36,867 bases of DNA from Flavobacteriales bacterium (GCA_019694795.1 JAIBBF010000027.1:1-36867), one strand, 5' to 3'. Positions 1 to 8,788 are shown, counted from the stretch's first letter. Notes: generated by a model not told the origin, from the sequence alone. Program-made: numbers and translations.

Positions 1-798
1 CAATGGCCGGCGCTTTCGGGTACTTTCGTTACCACTTCTGCTTCTTACGATCAGCATGTGGAATCGATTTACGGTGGTATTGGATTATTAGTGACCAACG
101 ACAAAGCCGGTGAAGGAACCCTGAATACAACTACTGTTTCCGGAATTTATGCTTATCAATTAAAACTCGGTAGAAAATTCTCTTTACGTTTCGGTGTACA
201 GGCTACTTATTTCCAAAAATCGCTCGACTGGAGCAAGCTCACCTTTGGTGATATGATTGACCCTCGTCGCGGTTTCGTTTACCAAACCGGAGATGTACCA
301 CGCGGAGGATCGGTTGGTAATGTTGACTTCTCTGCAGGTGTTCTCGGTTTCTCCGAAAATTTTTACATCGGATTTTCTGCGCATCACTTAACTGAACCGA
401 ATGAATCATTAGTTACAGGAAACAGTCCGCTGCCCATGAAAATTTCTGGTCACGCCGGTGCAGTTATTCCTTTAAACAACAATAAATACTCTACCAACGA
501 AGCAACGATTTCGCCGAATATCATGTATCGTTCGCAAGGCACCTTCCAGCAATTGAATATGGGATTGTACATCAATACCAAAAACATTGTGTTTGGAGCA
601 TGGTACAGAAATAAAGACGCATTTATTGCATTAATAGGTATCCAGACCGATGTGGTTAAAATCGGATATTCCTATGATGTAACCATATCGAAATTGACCA
701 ATGCATCGGGTGGATCTCATGAAATTTCCATGGGAATCAACATTCCGTGTAAACCTAAAAAGCGGAGTTTCAGAACGATAAGCTGTCCTTCGTTTTAA
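1..798 (+). CDS. PorP/SprF-family type IX secretion membrane protein (5' truncated)
   Basis: The frame is open from the first base of the window, so the N-terminus and signal peptide lie outside it. The visible start, QWPALSGTFVT followed by SYDQHV and a GGIG turn, is the typical early part of PorP/SprF proteins. The rest alternates aromatic/hydrophobic strands with glycine turns, as in an outer-membrane beta-barrel. Known family members are T9SS-associated and often help attach adhesins or cargo at the cell surface; the exact partner here cannot be read from sequence. The gene ends with TAA, 81 bases before gldJ on the same strand. The GTG at base 58 should not be taken as the start because homologous sequence precedes it. 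Family confidence is high; orthology to porP or sprF specifically is open, since Bacteroidota carry many paralogs. Confidence 0.88.
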   Translation, partial: QWPALSGTFVTTSASYDQHVESIYGGIGLLVTNDKAGEGTLNTTTVSGIYAYQLKLGRKFSLRFGVQATYFQKSLDWSKLTFGDMIDPRRGFVYQTGDVPRGGSVGNVDFSAGVLGFSENFYIGFSAHHLTEPNESLVTGNSPLPMKISGHAGAVIPLNNNKYSTNEATISPNIMYRSQGTFQQLNMGLYINTKNIVFGAWYRNKDAFIALIGIQTDVVKIGYSYDVTISKLTNASGGSHEISMGINIPCKPKKRSFRTISCPSF

Positions 799-867
799 TT
801 TGACAAAAATTTGTAACCAAAGAAGTAACATCTACTTATAAAGTAAAATTCAGCAGGAATATTAATT

Positions 868-873
868 AAGGAG
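868..873 (+). promoter_or_regulatory. Shine-Dalgarno-like AAGGAG before gldJ
   Basis: A purine-rich AAGGAG lies 3 bases before one ATG (877) and 6 bases before a second in-frame ATG (880). The spacing favours 880. Strong SD motifs are uncommon in Bacteroidota, and none of the other starts examined in this window has such a clear one. Confidence 0.5.
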
Positions 874-879
874 AAAATG

Positions 880-2826
880 ATGAAGCAGACGAGTTTAAGA
901 TGGTTTGGAGTTGCAGTAGCAGCGACTCTTTTTGTCTCTTCTTGTAAGTATGAAACCTCCCCTGTTACCGGATGGGATTATAACAATCCGGATAATGGTG
1001 GTTATCAAAGGGTTCCTTACGAAGAGCAGGAAACCGGTCCAGGTTTGATCCTCGTGGAGGGAGGAACATTCACTATGGGACGTATCGAGCAGGATGTGGT
1101 TCATGACTGGAACAATGTTCCCCGTCGTGTTACTGTATCATCCTTCTATCTGGATGAAACTGAAGTAACCAACTTCAACTGGTGCGAATACTTGTACTGG
1201 TTGAAACGTGTTTATACAGAGTTCGGTCAGATTTACATCAATGCATTACCTGATACATTGGTATGGCGTGAAAAACTGGCTTACAATGAACCATATGTAG
1301 AATATTACCTGCGCCACCCGGCTTACCGCGATTATCCGGTGGTTGGTGTTAGCTGGTTACAGGCAAATGAGTTCTGCGCATGGAGAACTGACCGTGTAAA
1401 CGAATATATTTTGATTCGCGAAGGCGTATTGAACTGGGATGCTACCCAGCCTAACGATCCATTTACTACAGATGAGTATTTGAGTCAGCCTGGTGGTGTA
1501 GCACACTCCAATGGTGTTGAAAATTTATTGGTTGACCTTAACAAGCAACAAAATCCGGGACCAGGTAAAAAAGGTAAAAAAGCCTTAGGCCGTCGTCACG
1601 TTCGTATGGAAGATGGTATTCTTCTTCCACGCTACCGCCTGCCAACTGAGGCTGAGTGGGAATACGCTGCTTATGGTCTGATCGGTAACTCTATCGAAGA
1701 ACGCGTTGTAGAACGTCGCTTATATCCTTGGAATGGTCACTGGGTACGTAACCCGGAGGCTAAATGGCAAGGTGAAATGTTAGCTAACTTCGTTCGCGGA
1801 CGTGGTGACTATATGGGTGTTGCCGGTAAACTGAACGATGCTGCTGACATTACTGCTCCGGTAACTTCTTACTGGCCTAACGATTACGGTCTGTATAACA
1901 TGGGTGGTAACGTATCTGAGTGGGTAATGGATGTTTATCGTCCTTTAACTTCTGAAGATGCAGACGAATTCCGTCCATTCCGCGGTTCTGTTTTCAAAAC
2001 CAAAGTGCTTAACTCAGAAGGTATTGTTGACAACAAACACGAAGAAACCATTTATGATATCGATGCTATGCGCATTTATCTGGATTCATTCCGTGTTGCC
2101 CGCAGAAATGCAGATCGTTTAACCATGGAAGAAGATTCATTAATGGGCTTCCTGATTGACATCGTGGACTCAGCGATCACCGTTAAAAACAGCTTCCGTG
2201 CATCTTACAAATACAAGCACAACCCTGTTCGTGAAAACGAGCAAATGATTCAGGCTTCTATTATCATCCGTGAGATCTTCGACGCTGCTTTAGTTGACTT
2301 TGAAACCAATCTTCAGGATTCTGATCCGAAATATGAAAACTATCAAATCGAAATCATTCCGGTGATTCGTGTTAAGATGGCAGATTTCGTGATTAACACT
2401 CCGGGTAATATCAAATGGAGAGAAGTTACTGAAGAGGAAAATCTGGATCGCAGAAACTATCGCAAATCAGACAATATCGACTATTTAGATGGTGATATCG
2501 CTTCTTCTCAGTTGTACAACAACTCGAAAGAAATCGAAAACATCAACACCGACAAACGCTGGCAGGAAAACATCATGTACCAAAACCGTTTCGAAGGTGT
2601 AAATCGTCACGATAACTCTTCTACTCCAACCACGTTAGTAAGTAACCGCACACGCGTTTACAAAGGTGGTAGCTGGAGAGACCGTGCCTACTGGATGAAC
2701 CCTGGTACTCGTCGCTACCTCGATGAGCGTCGCGCTACGGCTACCATCGGATTCCGTTGTGCAATGGATCGCCTTGGAAGTCCAATCGGATTAGGCGGCA
2801 AGAAAAAGAAGAAAAAGAAAAAATAA
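880..2826 (+). CDS. gldJ: Gliding motility / type IX secretion lipoprotein GldJ
   Basis: This is a lipoprotein of the FGE-sulfatase (SUMF1-like) fold. An N-terminal signal ends in a lipobox (FVSSC, Cys about residue 22). The fold opens with LILVEGGTFTMGRIEQDV and continues with YLDETEVTNFNW, RLPTEAEWEYAAYG, LYNMGGNVSEWVMDVYRP and closes near residue 600 with YKGGSWRDRAYW and GFRCAMD. A roughly 200-residue insertion (about 370-575) sits between the last two blocks. Insertion and motifs fit GldJ better than its paralog GldK. In Flavobacterium johnsoniae GldJ forms part of the gliding track and stabilises GldK. The upstream gene is a PorP/SprF-like barrel; gldKLMN are not in the window. The C-terminus is a run of eight lysines encoded by an A/G-only tract. 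Codon use (GGT, GCT, CGT, AAC) suggests strong expression. A terminator follows within 9 bases. GldK is the alternative assignment. Confidence 0.82.
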   Translation: MKQTSLRWFGVAVAATLFVSSCKYETSPVTGWDYNNPDNGGYQRVPYEEQETGPGLILVEGGTFTMGRIEQDVVHDWNNVPRRVTVSSFYLDETEVTNFNWCEYLYWLKRVYTEFGQIYINALPDTLVWREKLAYNEPYVEYYLRHPAYRDYPVVGVSWLQANEFCAWRTDRVNEYILIREGVLNWDATQPNDPFTTDEYLSQPGGVAHSNGVENLLVDLNKQQNPGPGKKGKKALGRRHVRMEDGILLPRYRLPTEAEWEYAAYGLIGNSIEERVVERRLYPWNGHWVRNPEAKWQGEMLANFVRGRGDYMGVAGKLNDAADITAPVTSYWPNDYGLYNMGGNVSEWVMDVYRPLTSEDADEFRPFRGSVFKTKVLNSEGIVDNKHEETIYDIDAMRIYLDSFRVARRNADRLTMEEDSLMGFLIDIVDSAITVKNSFRASYKYKHNPVRENEQMIQASIIIREIFDAALVDFETNLQDSDPKYENYQIEIIPVIRVKMADFVINTPGNIKWREVTEEENLDRRNYRKSDNIDYLDGDIASSQLYNNSKEIENINTDKRWQENIMYQNRFEGVNRHDNSSTPTTLVSNRTRVYKGGSWRDRAYWMNPGTRRYLDERRATATIGFRCAMDRLGSPIGLGGKKKKKKKK

Positions 2827-2834
2827 TCCAACAT

Positions 2835-2863
2835 AAAAAGCCCTCCCCGCGGAGGGCTTTTTT
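2835..2863 (+). terminator. Rho-independent terminator after gldJ
   Basis: The perfect GC-rich stem AGCCCTCC / GGAGGGCT with a CCGC loop is followed by a T run and preceded by an A run. It closes the porP-gldJ unit and could also work on the opposite strand. Confidence 0.9.
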
Positions 2864-2883
2864 ATTTAAGGAAATTATGATTT

Positions 2884-2900
2884 GTATCAACAATTGATAC
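2884..2900. promoter_or_regulatory. Palindromic operator candidate upstream of the MarR gene
   Basis: GTATCAA and TTGATAC are perfect 7-base inverted arms separated by CAA, ending 30 bases before the MarR ATG. A TTTG (2881-2884) that could be a -33 element overlaps its left edge. MarR dimers classically bind short palindromes of this size in their own promoter. The site is therefore a candidate autoregulatory operator for the marR-paaZ unit; this is inferred from position and symmetry only. I did not find a second copy before other genes here. Confidence 0.5.
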
Positions 2901-2930
2901 GACCGTAAAGATCTTTTGTATTTTTACATC

Positions 2931-3383
2931 ATGAAGATTGAAGATGAAATCAAGCAAAAGAAATTCGCGTCCGAATTTCATAAAGCACAGGTAAATATTT
3001 TGTTTACCTCATCGTGGCTGGGAGCACAAATGATGCACATTCTTAAACCTCACGGCATTTCCTCCCAACAGTTTAATATCATGCGGATTTTAAGAGGACA
3101 ATATCCTAATCCTGCACCATTAAAATTATTGACCGAGCGCATGATCGACCGGATGTCGAACACATCACGTCTGGTGGAAAAACTGGTACAGAAAAAACTG
3201 GTGGAACGAAAAGTATGTAAGGACAACCGCCGGCAGATTGATATCGTGCTCACCGAAAAAGGAATGACACTGATTAACCTTGTTTCGGAAGATGTAGACA
3301 AATACTTTAAAAAAGTACAAATCATCACCAATGAAGAAGCGAAAGAATTAAATCGTATTCTTGATAAACTTAGAGGTGAATAA
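2931..3383 (+). CDS. MarR-family transcriptional regulator
   Basis: The 150-residue protein has the MarR winged-helix layout: N-terminal dimerisation helix, GISSQQFNIMRIL (helix 2/3), PLKLLTERMIDRMSNTSRLVEKLVQKK recognition region split over two helices, wing VCKDNRRQIDIVLTEKG, and a C-terminal dimerisation helix. The ATG at 2931 is preferred over a TTG at 2916, which adds five non-conserved residues. It lies 30 bases before paaZ on the same strand, so the two are probably co-transcribed. A palindrome just upstream is a candidate autoregulatory site. MarR proteins often sense small aromatic acids or CoA thioesters, so phenylacetyl-CoA-type ligands are plausible for this one; that is inference from the neighbour only. 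Confidence 0.9.
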   Translation: MKIEDEIKQKKFASEFHKAQVNILFTSSWLGAQMMHILKPHGISSQQFNIMRILRGQYPNPAPLKLLTERMIDRMSNTSRLVEKLVQKKLVERKVCKDNRRQIDIVLTEKGMTLINLVSEDVDKYFKKVQIITNEEAKELNRILDKLRGE

Positions 3384-3413
3384 TTGAAAGAATACCATAC
3401 ATAAAATCAGAAG

Positions 3414-5459
3414 ATGAAACTTCAAAATTATATCAGCGGACAATGGGTAGCCGGAGAAGGCGACGGACAAGTTTTGTTTAATGCCATCACAGGTGAAGAA
3501 ATTGCCACCGCATCCAGTAAGGGCATCGACTTTGCAGAAGTGCTTAATTACGGAAGAAAAGTAGGAAATCCCGCCTTACGTAAACTCACGTTTCAGGAAC
3601 GCGGAAGAATGCTTAAAGCATTGGCGATGTACCTGATGGAACGCAAAGAAAATTATTATAAAGTTTCTGCTGCAACCGGAGCAACACGTGCCGACAGCTG
3701 GATTGATATTGAAGGAGGAATCGGTAATTTATTTGCCTATGCAAGTTTACGCCGCCAGTTTCCCAATGAAACCTTTTGTGTGGAAGGTGAAATAGCTAAA
3801 CTTTCGAAAAACAACACATTTATTGGTCACCATATCTGCGTTCCCAAACGAGGAGTTGCTGTTCACATCAATGCATTTAATTTTCCGGTATGGGGCATGC
3901 TGGAAAAAGTTGCCGTTAATTTTTTAGCCGGTGTTCCTGCTGTAGTAAAACCCGCAACCGTTACTTCTTTTTTAACCGAGGCAGTAGTACGCGATATTAT
4001 TGCATCCGGAATTCTACCGGAAGGCGCTTTACAATTGATCTGTGGCTCTGCAAATGGCATTATTGATCATGTAATTTCTCAGGATGTAGTCACCTTTACA
4101 GGCTCTGCCCACACCGGTAAAATGCTGAAATCTCACCCGCGTTTAATTGAAGAAGCAGTTCCATTCAATATGGAGGCCGATTCACTGAATGCAATGGTGC
4201 TGGGTGAAGATGTAAAACCGGGATCGGCTGAGTTTGATATTTTCATTAAGGAAGCCACACGCGAAATCACCATTAAAGCCGGACAAAAATGTACTGCCGT
4301 TCGTCGACTCATTGTTCCGGCTCCATTGATAGAAGATGTTCAGATTGCTCTCGGAAAACGTCTTGCTTCCACCGTAGTTGGTGATCCTTCCAAAGAAGGT
4401 GTTCGCATGGGCGCCTTGGCAGGAAAAACACAAGTGAAAGAGGTTCTGGAGAAAATTGATATTCTGAAAAAAACACAGGAAGTCGTGTTTGGCGATTTAT
4501 CTGCATTCGAAGTGGTAGGTGCCGATAAAAACAAAGGCGCATTTTTACCTCCTGTTTTATTCCTGAATAAAGATCCGTTTAAAAATCAGGATTGCCACAA
4601 TATTGAAGCGTTTGGACCTGTATCTACTATTATGCCCTACAAAGGCATAGAAGAGGCCATAGAACTCGCGCAATTGGGTAAAGGATCATTGGTAACCTCC
4701 ATGATCACTGCCGACGACAGACTGGCCCGTGAATATGTATTAGGTGCTGCTCCATATCATGGACGTATTCTCATTTTAAACGAAAAATGTGCGAAGGAAA
4801 GTACCGGACATGGTTCGCCGATGCCCATGCTAACACATGGTGGTCCCGGTCGCGCTGGCGGCGGTGAGGAAATGGGTGGAAAGCGTGGCGTATTTCATTA
4901 TCTGCAACGCACCGCCATTCAGGGTCACCCCACTACCCTTACCAACATCACCAATCAGTTTATGGTGGGATCGGAATACAAGGAAACTCCGGTACATCCT
5001 TTCCGTAAGCATTTTGAAGAATTGGAAATCGGAGAAACCGTATTTACGCATAAACACACCGTAACCGATGCGGATATTGTAAATTTTGCCAATGTAAGCG
5101 GCGATAATTTCTATGCGCACATGGATGCTACTTCTTTAGAAGGAACCATTTTCGAAAGAAGAGTAGCGCACGGCTATTTTGTACTTTCTAAAGCGGCCGG
5201 ACTATTTGTAGATCCTAAAAAAGGACCGGTATTGTTAAACTATGGTCTCGATGAAGCTCGCTTTACCAAACCGGTTTATCCGGGAATGACAATCGCCGTA
5301 AAATTCACGGTGAAAGAAAAAATCGATCAGGAAAAACGAAATGAAGAAGATATCGCGAAAGGAATCGTGAAATTTCTGGTAGATGTATATGATGAAAGCG
5401 GAGAAACCGTCGCCATTGCCACCATTCTCACCATGGTGAAGAAGTTGGATCAGAATTAA
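3414..5459 (+). CDS. paaZ: PaaZ: oxepin-CoA hydrolase / 3-oxo-5,6-dehydrosuberyl-CoA semialdehyde dehydrogenase
   Basis: This bifunctional cytoplasmic enzyme of aerobic phenylacetate degradation opens the oxepin-CoA ring and oxidises the resulting aldehyde. The 681 residues match the usual family length. Residues 1 to about 515 are an aldehyde dehydrogenase domain, with catalytic Glu254 in NMEAD and Cys293 in [10 protein letters not shown]. Residues about 530-681 are a MaoC/hotdog hydratase domain, with Asp564 and His569 in [10 protein letters not shown], followed by VAHGYFVLS. These positions closely parallel E. coli PaaZ. It follows a MarR regulator by 30 bases and ends at its own terminator. 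No paaABCDE, paaG, paaJ or paaK lies in the window, so the rest of the pathway would have to be elsewhere. A standalone aldehyde-detoxifying role is possible but less likely given the intact hydratase residues. Confidence 0.94.
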   Translation: MKLQNYISGQWVAGEGDGQVLFNAITGEEIATASSKGIDFAEVLNYGRKVGNPALRKLTFQERGRMLKALAMYLMERKENYYKVSAATGATRADSWIDIEGGIGNLFAYASLRRQFPNETFCVEGEIAKLSKNNTFIGHHICVPKRGVAVHINAFNFPVWGMLEKVAVNFLAGVPAVVKPATVTSFLTEAVVRDIIASGILPEGALQLICGSANGIIDHVISQDVVTFTGSAHTGKMLKSHPRLIEEAVPFNMEADSLNAMVLGEDVKPGSAEFDIFIKEATREITIKAGQKCTAVRRLIVPAPLIEDVQIALGKRLASTVVGDPSKEGVRMGALAGKTQVKEVLEKIDILKKTQEVVFGDLSAFEVVGADKNKGAFLPPVLFLNKDPFKNQDCHNIEAFGPVSTIMPYKGIEEAIELAQLGKGSLVTSMITADDRLAREYVLGAAPYHGRILILNEKCAKESTGHGSPMPMLTHGGPGRAGGGEEMGGKRGVFHYLQRTAIQGHPTTLTNITNQFMVGSEYKETPVHPFRKHFEELEIGETVFTHKHTVTDADIVNFANVSGDNFYAHMDATSLEGTIFERRVAHGYFVLSKAAGLFVDPKKGPVLLNYGLDEARFTKPVYPGMTIAVKFTVKEKIDQEKRNEEDIAKGIVKFLVDVYDESGETVAIATILTMVKKLDQN

Positions 5460-5461
5460 AT

Positions 5462-5490
5462 AAAAAACCGCCTCGCCAGGCGGTTTTTTT
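5462..5490 (+). terminator. Rho-independent terminator after paaZ
   Basis: CCGCCT / AGGCGG stem with CGCC loop, an A run before it and seven Ts after it, three bases past the paaZ stop. Confidence 0.9.
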
Positions 5491-5589
5491 GTTTCTGACC
5501 AATTTCAGTTTTATCCATCATCATTTCTGATCTGCCTCATATTTTTCAATGTTGATGTGGGCGATGTTTGTATCGTAAAACTTACGCAT

Positions 5590-5775
5590 ATGAAACGTTC
5601 AACTATCGCATCAATCGTTATTCTGCTGATTATGATTTACCCTTTCAAATTGGCCTATTTAAGTACTGAAATTCATGGCATGGTTCCAATGGTAGGATTT
5701 CTGATCACCGTGTTTGGATTCCTTGCGATACTCACGATAAATTCTTTTGGTGGCAGTTCGAGAGAAACCCACTAA
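5590..5775 (+). CDS. Small two-helix membrane protein, function unknown
   Basis: The 61-residue frame starts at an ATG (MKRSTIASIVILL). It has two hydrophobic stretches, about residues 5-22 and 30-50, and a short polar tail ending SSRETH. The frame remains open upstream to 5557 but that extension contains no good start context. I do not recognise a family. It is flanked by a terminator on each side (paaZ terminator upstream, long hairpin at 5812-5850 downstream), which suggests a separate short transcript. Coding potential is modest because the frame is short; the regular hydrophobic pattern and positively charged N-terminus support it. Confidence 0.5.
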   Translation: MKRSTIASIVILLIMIYPFKLAYLSTEIHGMVPMVGFLITVFGFLAILTINSFGGSSRETH

Positions 5776-5811
5776 TTGTCCGTTCTTTTATCCTCTCTTC
5801 TGGTTTTTGGT

Positions 5812-5850
5812 GTCAAGAGCTGCGGCGTCCCGTAGCTCTTGACTTTTTTA
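5812..5850 (+). terminator. Strong long-stem terminator
   Basis: GTCAAGAGCT pairs with AGCTCTTGAC; the stem extends through a G-T wobble and CGG/CCG to about 14 pairs around a CGTC loop, followed by six Ts. It closes the small membrane protein transcript and insulates the gene at 5888. Confidence 0.9.
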
Positions 5851-5887
5851 TACAGGTACCATTTCGATTTTATCATTATTTTCGGCT

Positions 5888-6226
5888 ATGGCATACTGGA
5901 AAAAACAACTCCCCAACCCACCCTATTATGCGGTGATTTTCATTTCAACCCGAAGTAATGAACTGGAAGGTTATGCGGAAATGGATGAATTAACCCTCCG
6001 TTTGGCCACTGAGAGTGAAGGTTTTATTGGCTATGAAAGCATTAAATCGGGCAATCAGGGCATTTTTATTTCGTATTGGGAAAATGAAGAAGCCATTGAG
6101 CGCTGGAAACATCACCCGGTACATTTGGAAGCCAAGCAAAAAGGATTTACCCTTTGGTACGAAAAATTCATTTCGCAGGTATGTTTGGTACAAAGTTCAA
6201 GAGAACACCTGTTGCAGGGGAAATAG
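5888..6226 (+). CDS. Antibiotic biosynthesis monooxygenase (ABM)-fold protein
   Basis: The 112-residue protein is a small ferredoxin-like alpha+beta barrel of the ABM superfamily. The pattern is a first strand YYAVIFISTRS, a helix with ATESEGFIGYESI, strand GIFISYW, then ENEEAIERWKHHPVHLEAKQKG, the typical helix with His-His and a nearby Glu. Many such proteins are annotated as antibiotic or heme-degrading monooxygenases, but most small members are unassigned, and no substrate can be read here. It is 47 bases upstream of the crotonase-like gene, which has its own promoter box, so a shared operon is uncertain. Confidence 0.8.
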   Translation: MAYWKKQLPNPPYYAVIFISTRSNELEGYAEMDELTLRLATESEGFIGYESIKSGNQGIFISYWENEEAIERWKHHPVHLEAKQKGFTLWYEKFISQVCLVQSSREHLLQGK

Positions 6227-6250
6227 GATGTTCTATTTGACTTAAAATCT

Positions 6251-6258
6251 TAATTTTG
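6251..6258 (+). promoter_or_regulatory. Bacteroidota-type -7 box before the crotonase gene
   Basis: TAATTTTG is a perfect match to TAnnTTTG and lies 15 bases before the ATG at 6274. A -33 TTTG at suitable distance is not clear. The box argues against the TTG at 6256 being a start codon. Confidence 0.5.
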
Positions 6259-6273
6259 AACAAAACATTTTCA

Positions 6274-7047
6274 ATGAGCACCATTACGGAACAAGGGCAC
6301 GTAAAAACAAACGTTAACAACGGAATTGCGGAGGTGGAATTTTTTCACCCCATGAGTAATTCCATGCCCGGTAAACTTTTAAATCAATTGGCCGATACCA
6401 TCACGGAGATCGGAAAAAATAAAGATGTAACCGTTATCATTTTACGTTCATCGGGAGATAAAGCGTTTTGTGCCGGTGCTTCATTTGATGAATTGATTTC
6501 GATTAAAGATTTTGAAACCGGAAAAAAATTCTTCTCCGGATTTGCCAACGTGATTAACGCCATGCGTAAATGTCCGAAATTTATTATTGGACGAATCCAG
6601 GGTAAAGCAGTTGGTGGTGGCGTTGGATTGGCTTCTTCGGTTGATTATTGTTTTGCTACTTCTGCTGCCTCTGTAAAATTATCGGAACTGGCAGTGGGAA
6701 TTGGTCCATTCGTTGTTGGTCCCGCCGTTGAACGTAAACTCGGATTATCGGGGATGTCGGAATTGGCCATTAATGCTACGGAATGGCGTTCTGCCGAATG
6801 GGCAAAAACAAAAGGTTTATACAACGAGGTTTTTGAGAGCAGCGAACAAATGGATGCCGCTATTCAAACCCTCGCCGATCGTTTATCGAAATCCAACCCC
6901 GAGGCGATGTCGATGTTAAAATCGATTTTCTGGCAGGGAACTGAACATTGGGATGAGTTGCTGTATGAACGCGCCGGCATGAGCGGAAAATTAGTATTAA
7001 GTGAATTCACGGTGAATGCCATTAATTCATTTAAAGGAAAATCTTAA
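6274..7047 (+). CDS. Enoyl-CoA hydratase/isomerase (crotonase) family protein
   Basis: The 257-residue protein has the crotonase fold: ILRSSGDKAFCAGASFDEL forms the first oxyanion-hole region (AFCAG), and IQGKAVGGGVGLASSVDYC the second. Rat enoyl-CoA hydratase uses two glutamates, 144 and 164. Here the first is replaced by glycine (Gly118 after GGG-V) and only the second is kept (Glu138 in LSELAVG). That single-acid pattern is more usual in isomerases or other crotonase reactions than in hydratases, so a delta3-delta2 enoyl-CoA isomerase-type or atypical activity is possible. The start at ATG 6274 is chosen because the earlier TTG lies inside a promoter box. DUF349 follows 33 bases downstream. 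Which CoA ester it acts on is unknown; proximity to paaZ hints at aromatic or fatty acid catabolism. Confidence 0.9.
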   Translation: MSTITEQGHVKTNVNNGIAEVEFFHPMSNSMPGKLLNQLADTITEIGKNKDVTVIILRSSGDKAFCAGASFDELISIKDFETGKKFFSGFANVINAMRKCPKFIIGRIQGKAVGGGVGLASSVDYCFATSAASVKLSELAVGIGPFVVGPAVERKLGLSGMSELAINATEWRSAEWAKTKGLYNEVFESSEQMDAAIQTLADRLSKSNPEAMSMLKSIFWQGTEHWDELLYERAGMSGKLVLSEFTVNAINSFKGKS

Positions 7048-7080
7048 TTAGTAAACGTCCATTTATAAAATACCTATACC

Positions 7081-8757
7081 ATGAATTTTGCGGAGATCAA
7101 GTTGCGTTTGGAGGAATATTTAAAGCATCCGAGTTTTGAAGAAATCATGAATGATGCCGGAGATTTAATCCGGGATTTTCAACATCTCGTAGAAAAACAT
7201 CCTGTACGTGCCGAAACCGGTGAAGAAGGAGAATATGATACGAGTTACGATTTCATTGAGGAAATCCGTGAAATGGTAAAGGACTACCGTGTTCGTCGTG
7301 AAGAACTGCGCAAGAATAAAACGGAATCTGAAAAATCGAACCTGAAAGAAAAACAAGCGATTCTTGCTGAGATTTTAAGGGTAATCAGCGAAGAAGAAAA
7401 TATTTCGAAAGCCTATCAGCAATTCAACGATTTAAAAGATAAATGGAGAAACATTGGTTCTGTTCCTTCAGATAAACATCACGATATTCAACGCGAATTT
7501 TCCCGTCTCTCGGAATTGTTCTATTACAACATGAACATTTACAAAGAACTTCGCGAAAACGATCTCAAAAAAAATACGGGATCGAAAATGGAATTGGTGG
7601 ATAAACTGATTGCTCTGGCCGAGAGTAACAGTCTGCGCGATCTGGAAGGTGGACTAAGAGCTGTTCAACGCGAGTGGGATCATACCGGTGCCGTGCTGAA
7701 AGAAAAATGGGAAGATATCCGGAATCAGTATTGGGATTTGGTGAAAAAAGTGGAAGATAAAATCCATTCACTTCGTGAAGAACGCGAGAAAAAACAAGAA
7801 GAATTTTTGGCCGCTAAACGTCGGTTAGTCGAAAAAGCCAAAGAAGTAGCAGCGCGGGAAAATACCAACCAGAAAGACTGGGAAAAACATACCGAGGAAT
7901 TACTTGCTCTGCAAAATGAATGGAAGACCATTGGTTTTGCCGCGAAAGAAGAAAATGAAAAAATCTGGCAGGAATTCAGAAGTGTGTGTGATGGATTTTT
8001 CGCTTCGAAAAAAGAATTTTTCGGTGAACTGAAAAATGTTTTCGATGAGAACAAGAAGAAGAAACAAACGCTGATTGAAAAAGCGGAAAAATTAAAGGAC
8101 AGCAATGATTGGAAGGAAGCCGGAAATCAACTGATTCAATTGCAAAAAGAATGGCAAAAAATCGGATCTGCCGGTAAAAAAGCAGAACATCCTTTATGGC
8201 TTCAATTCCGTGCTGCCTGCGATGCGTTTTTTAATCGCAAAAAAGAACATTTTGCAGCACAGGATTTAGCCCTGGAAGAAAATCTCCGCAAAAAAGAAGC
8301 ATTCATTGCTTCATTAGCGAGCATGGAAATCACAGGCAGCGATGAAGAAAAAATCGCACGGTTAGGCGCTATCAGCAAAGAATTCTCTTCACTTGGCGAA
8401 ATCCCCATGAAAGAAAGAGAACGCGTTTCTAAAAGCTTTAGAACTGCCCTGGAAGAGCTTTCACAGAAAATCAATATCGACCCCAACCTCAAGGAGACTA
8501 CCTTATTGAAATCGAGAATTGCGGCATTGCAACAATCGGACAATGCGGAATATTTATTAGCGAAAGAAAAACAACAAATCCGCGATAAGATCAACCGCAA
8601 TAATGAGGAGATCATTAAGCTGGAAAACAACATGGGATTCTTCGGTAATTCCAAAGGTGCCTCTGAAATGCTGAAGGATTATCAGGTTAAAATTGATGAT
8701 TTGAAAAAGCAAAACGACAGCCTGAAAGAAAAACTAAAACTCTTTCCAAAAAAATAA
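7081..8757 (+). CDS. DUF349-repeat coiled-coil protein
   Basis: The 558-residue, lysine- and glutamate-rich, mainly helical protein has about five DUF349 units, each built around an LxxEWxxIG-type turn: KDKWRNIGSVP (about 115-125), REWDHTGAVLKEKWE (about 197-212), NEWKTIGFAAKEENEKIW (about 280-297), KEWQKIGSAGKKAEHPLW (about 355-375), and a diverged one, KEFSSLGEIPMKERERV (about 430-446). A C-terminal coiled coil (about 490-558) ends the protein. No signal peptide or membrane segment is visible, so it is cytoplasmic. The function of DUF349 proteins is not established in Bacteroidota. Two long antisense frames over this gene are by-products of its AAA/GAA-rich codons. A terminator follows directly. 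Confidence 0.92.
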   Translation: MNFAEIKLRLEEYLKHPSFEEIMNDAGDLIRDFQHLVEKHPVRAETGEEGEYDTSYDFIEEIREMVKDYRVRREELRKNKTESEKSNLKEKQAILAEILRVISEEENISKAYQQFNDLKDKWRNIGSVPSDKHHDIQREFSRLSELFYYNMNIYKELRENDLKKNTGSKMELVDKLIALAESNSLRDLEGGLRAVQREWDHTGAVLKEKWEDIRNQYWDLVKKVEDKIHSLREEREKKQEEFLAAKRRLVEKAKEVAARENTNQKDWEKHTEELLALQNEWKTIGFAAKEENEKIWQEFRSVCDGFFASKKEFFGELKNVFDENKKKKQTLIEKAEKLKDSNDWKEAGNQLIQLQKEWQKIGSAGKKAEHPLWLQFRAACDAFFNRKKEHFAAQDLALEENLRKKEAFIASLASMEITGSDEEKIARLGAISKEFSSLGEIPMKERERVSKSFRTALEELSQKINIDPNLKETTLLKSRIAALQQSDNAEYLLAKEKQQIRDKINRNNEEIIKLENNMGFFGNSKGASEMLKDYQVKIDDLKKQNDSLKEKLKLFPKK

Positions 8758-8761
8758 AAAG

Positions 8762-8788
8762 ATGCCGCCTCAGAGCGGCATTTTTTTT
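8762..8788 (+). terminator. Rho-independent terminator after the DUF349 gene
   Basis: ATGCCGC / GCGGCAT stem around CTCAGA, with eight Ts. The following 240 bases to the E1 gene hold no convincing gene, only a possible inverted repeat (8973-9026). Confidence 0.9.

Noticed and set aside
7725-8654. Two long antisense frames (126 and 150 codons) over the DUF349 gene
   Set aside because: They are serine/phenylalanine-rich mirror images of an AAA/GAA-rich coding sequence and lack start context or family features.
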